A stretch of 6,008 nucleotides of DNA from Gammaproteobacteria bacterium (GTDB lineage Bacteria > Pseudomonadota > Gammaproteobacteria > UBA5335 > SLRW01), in contig SLRW01000152.1 of the NCBI GenBank assembly GCA_007130745.1, forward strand, positions 1-6,008. The letters run 5' to 3'. The notes below the pieces were generated by a model that was not told where the DNA came from, searched no databases, and saw only the letters and a program-made list of their open reading frames with translations. Positions 5,587 through 6,008 of the stretch are shown piece after piece (the first letter of the stretch is position 1; the number at the start of each line of letters is the position of its first letter). A program made the translations under genes and the position numbers.

Positions 5587-5707
5587 GTGTCTGATCGATA
5601 AGTCGCCCGGAACCAGGGCGGCCCGCTGCATTGCGCGGTGCGGTACGAGCAGGCGCTGGCGTTTGTAACGGGGGCGTTTTAGGTTTTAAGGCGTCAGTAT
5701 CGACGAT

Positions 5708-5712
5708 GGAGG
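5708..5712 (+). promoter_or_regulatory. Shine-Dalgarno of the acylphosphatase gene
   Basis: A perfect GGAGG lies 7 nt before ATG 5720, which decides that start over GTG 5717 (4 nt spacing) and ATG 5729 (16 nt). An out-of-frame ATG at 5715 is followed directly by TGA, an ATGTGATG arrangement. Confidence 0.75.
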
Positions 5713-5719
5713 GAATGTG

Positions 5720-5992
5720 ATGGATGAAATGGTCGCCCGTTTCCTCATTTCCGGCCGTGTACAGGGCGTGTATTTTCGTGGCAGTACCCGCGAGCAGGCT
5801 CTGGCACTGGGTCTGGACGGACAGGCGCGCAACCTGACGGACGGTCGCGTCGAGGTGGTCGCCGCCGGCTCGCCTGAGGCGCTGGCCCAGCTTGAGCAAT
5901 GGCTGCACGAAGGCCCGCCGGCGGCGCGGGTAGACGAGGTACAGCGCGAAGACTGGGCCGACGAGGTACCCGCCGGCTTCGCAATTGCATAG
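5720..5992 (+). CDS. Acylphosphatase
   Basis: A 90-residue protein of the usual acylphosphatase size, hydrolysing the carboxyl-phosphate bond of acyl phosphates in the cytosol. The phosphate-binding signature GRVQGVYFR occupies residues 12-20 with catalytic Arg20, and the second signature, GLDGQARNLTDGRVEV (31-46), carries catalytic Asn38. The usual WL-GPP-ARV segment follows at 61-71. There is no transmembrane segment or HypF-like extension, so it is the free-standing enzyme, often named AcyP or YccX. It is separated from the LysM gene by a terminator and has its own strong Shine-Dalgarno. No clear promoter was identified in the preceding 130 bp, though an AT-richer patch (5676-5689) is the likely place. 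The physiological substrate of bacterial acylphosphatases is generally unclear. Confidence 0.93.
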   Translation: MDEMVARFLISGRVQGVYFRGSTREQALALGLDGQARNLTDGRVEVVAAGSPEALAQLEQWLHEGPPAARVDEVQREDWADEVPAGFAIA

Positions 5993-6008
5993 CCCCGCTT
6001 CGCGGGGC
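5992..6008 (+). terminator. Probable terminator hairpin at the window edge
   Basis: GCCCCG (5992-5997) pairs with CGGGGC (6003-6008) around CTTCG, and its first base is the last base of the acylphosphatase stop codon. The window ends at the stem, so the T-run needed to confirm a terminator is not visible. Confidence 0.6.

Noticed and set aside
5604..5620. CGCCC/GGGCG dyad after the LysM terminator as a second hairpin or small RNA
   Set aside because: Five-bp GC arms are common by chance in this composition and no promoter or terminator of its own supports a transcript.

Overview
This GC-rich window carries densely packed chromosomal housekeeping genes. It looks like a gammaproteobacterium: the purM-purN pair lies divergent to a DUF2066-hda pair, with wrbA and a DUF2069 gene beyond. 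From general knowledge this neighbourhood is shared, in similar form, with pseudomonads and related Gammaproteobacteria. Genus and family cannot be fixed from the sequence. No mobile element, phage gene, CRISPR array, tRNA or rRNA was seen, and no clearly new multi-gene system is present.

Layout, left to right. (1) Minus strand, 1-1930: purM, purN and the start of a DUF3108 envelope protein form a tight operon. purM and purN overlap by 8 bp, purN and DUF3108 by ATGA. PurN makes FGAR (step 3) and PurM makes AIR (step 5) of de novo purine synthesis. (2) 1931-2086: a divergent intergenic region with weak candidate promoters, short dyads and a notable 13-bp imperfect inverted repeat just before the DUF2066 gene. 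(3) Plus strand, 2087-3908: a secreted DUF2066 protein overlaps hda, the clamp-dependent regulator that inactivates DnaA-ATP after replication starts. (4) Minus strand, 3926-4911: wrbA (flavodoxin-like quinone reductase) is followed, with an ATGA overlap, by a four-helix DUF2069 membrane protein. The hda and DUF2069 genes converge with only 17 bp between them and no visible terminator. (5) 4912-5120: a 209-bp divergent gap with the window's best sigma70-type promoter, reading toward a LysM lipoprotein. (6) Plus strand, 5121-5540: the LysM lipoprotein, followed by a strong intrinsic terminator. (7) 5541-5719: apart from the terminator and a Shine-Dalgarno, only a short GC dyad and a tandem heptamer. 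(8) Plus strand, 5720-5992: acylphosphatase, its stop codon running into a GC hairpin at the window edge.

The recurring theme is that three poorly characterised envelope families (DUF3108, DUF2066, DUF2069) each overlap a well-understood cytosolic gene (purN, hda, wrbA). The overlaps suggest co-translation, but shared function is unproven. The observations most worth checking are the inverted repeat before the DUF2066 gene, an apparent alanine at the sensor II arginine position of Hda beside a canonical Walker A lysine, and a dyad inside the LysM promoter spacer.
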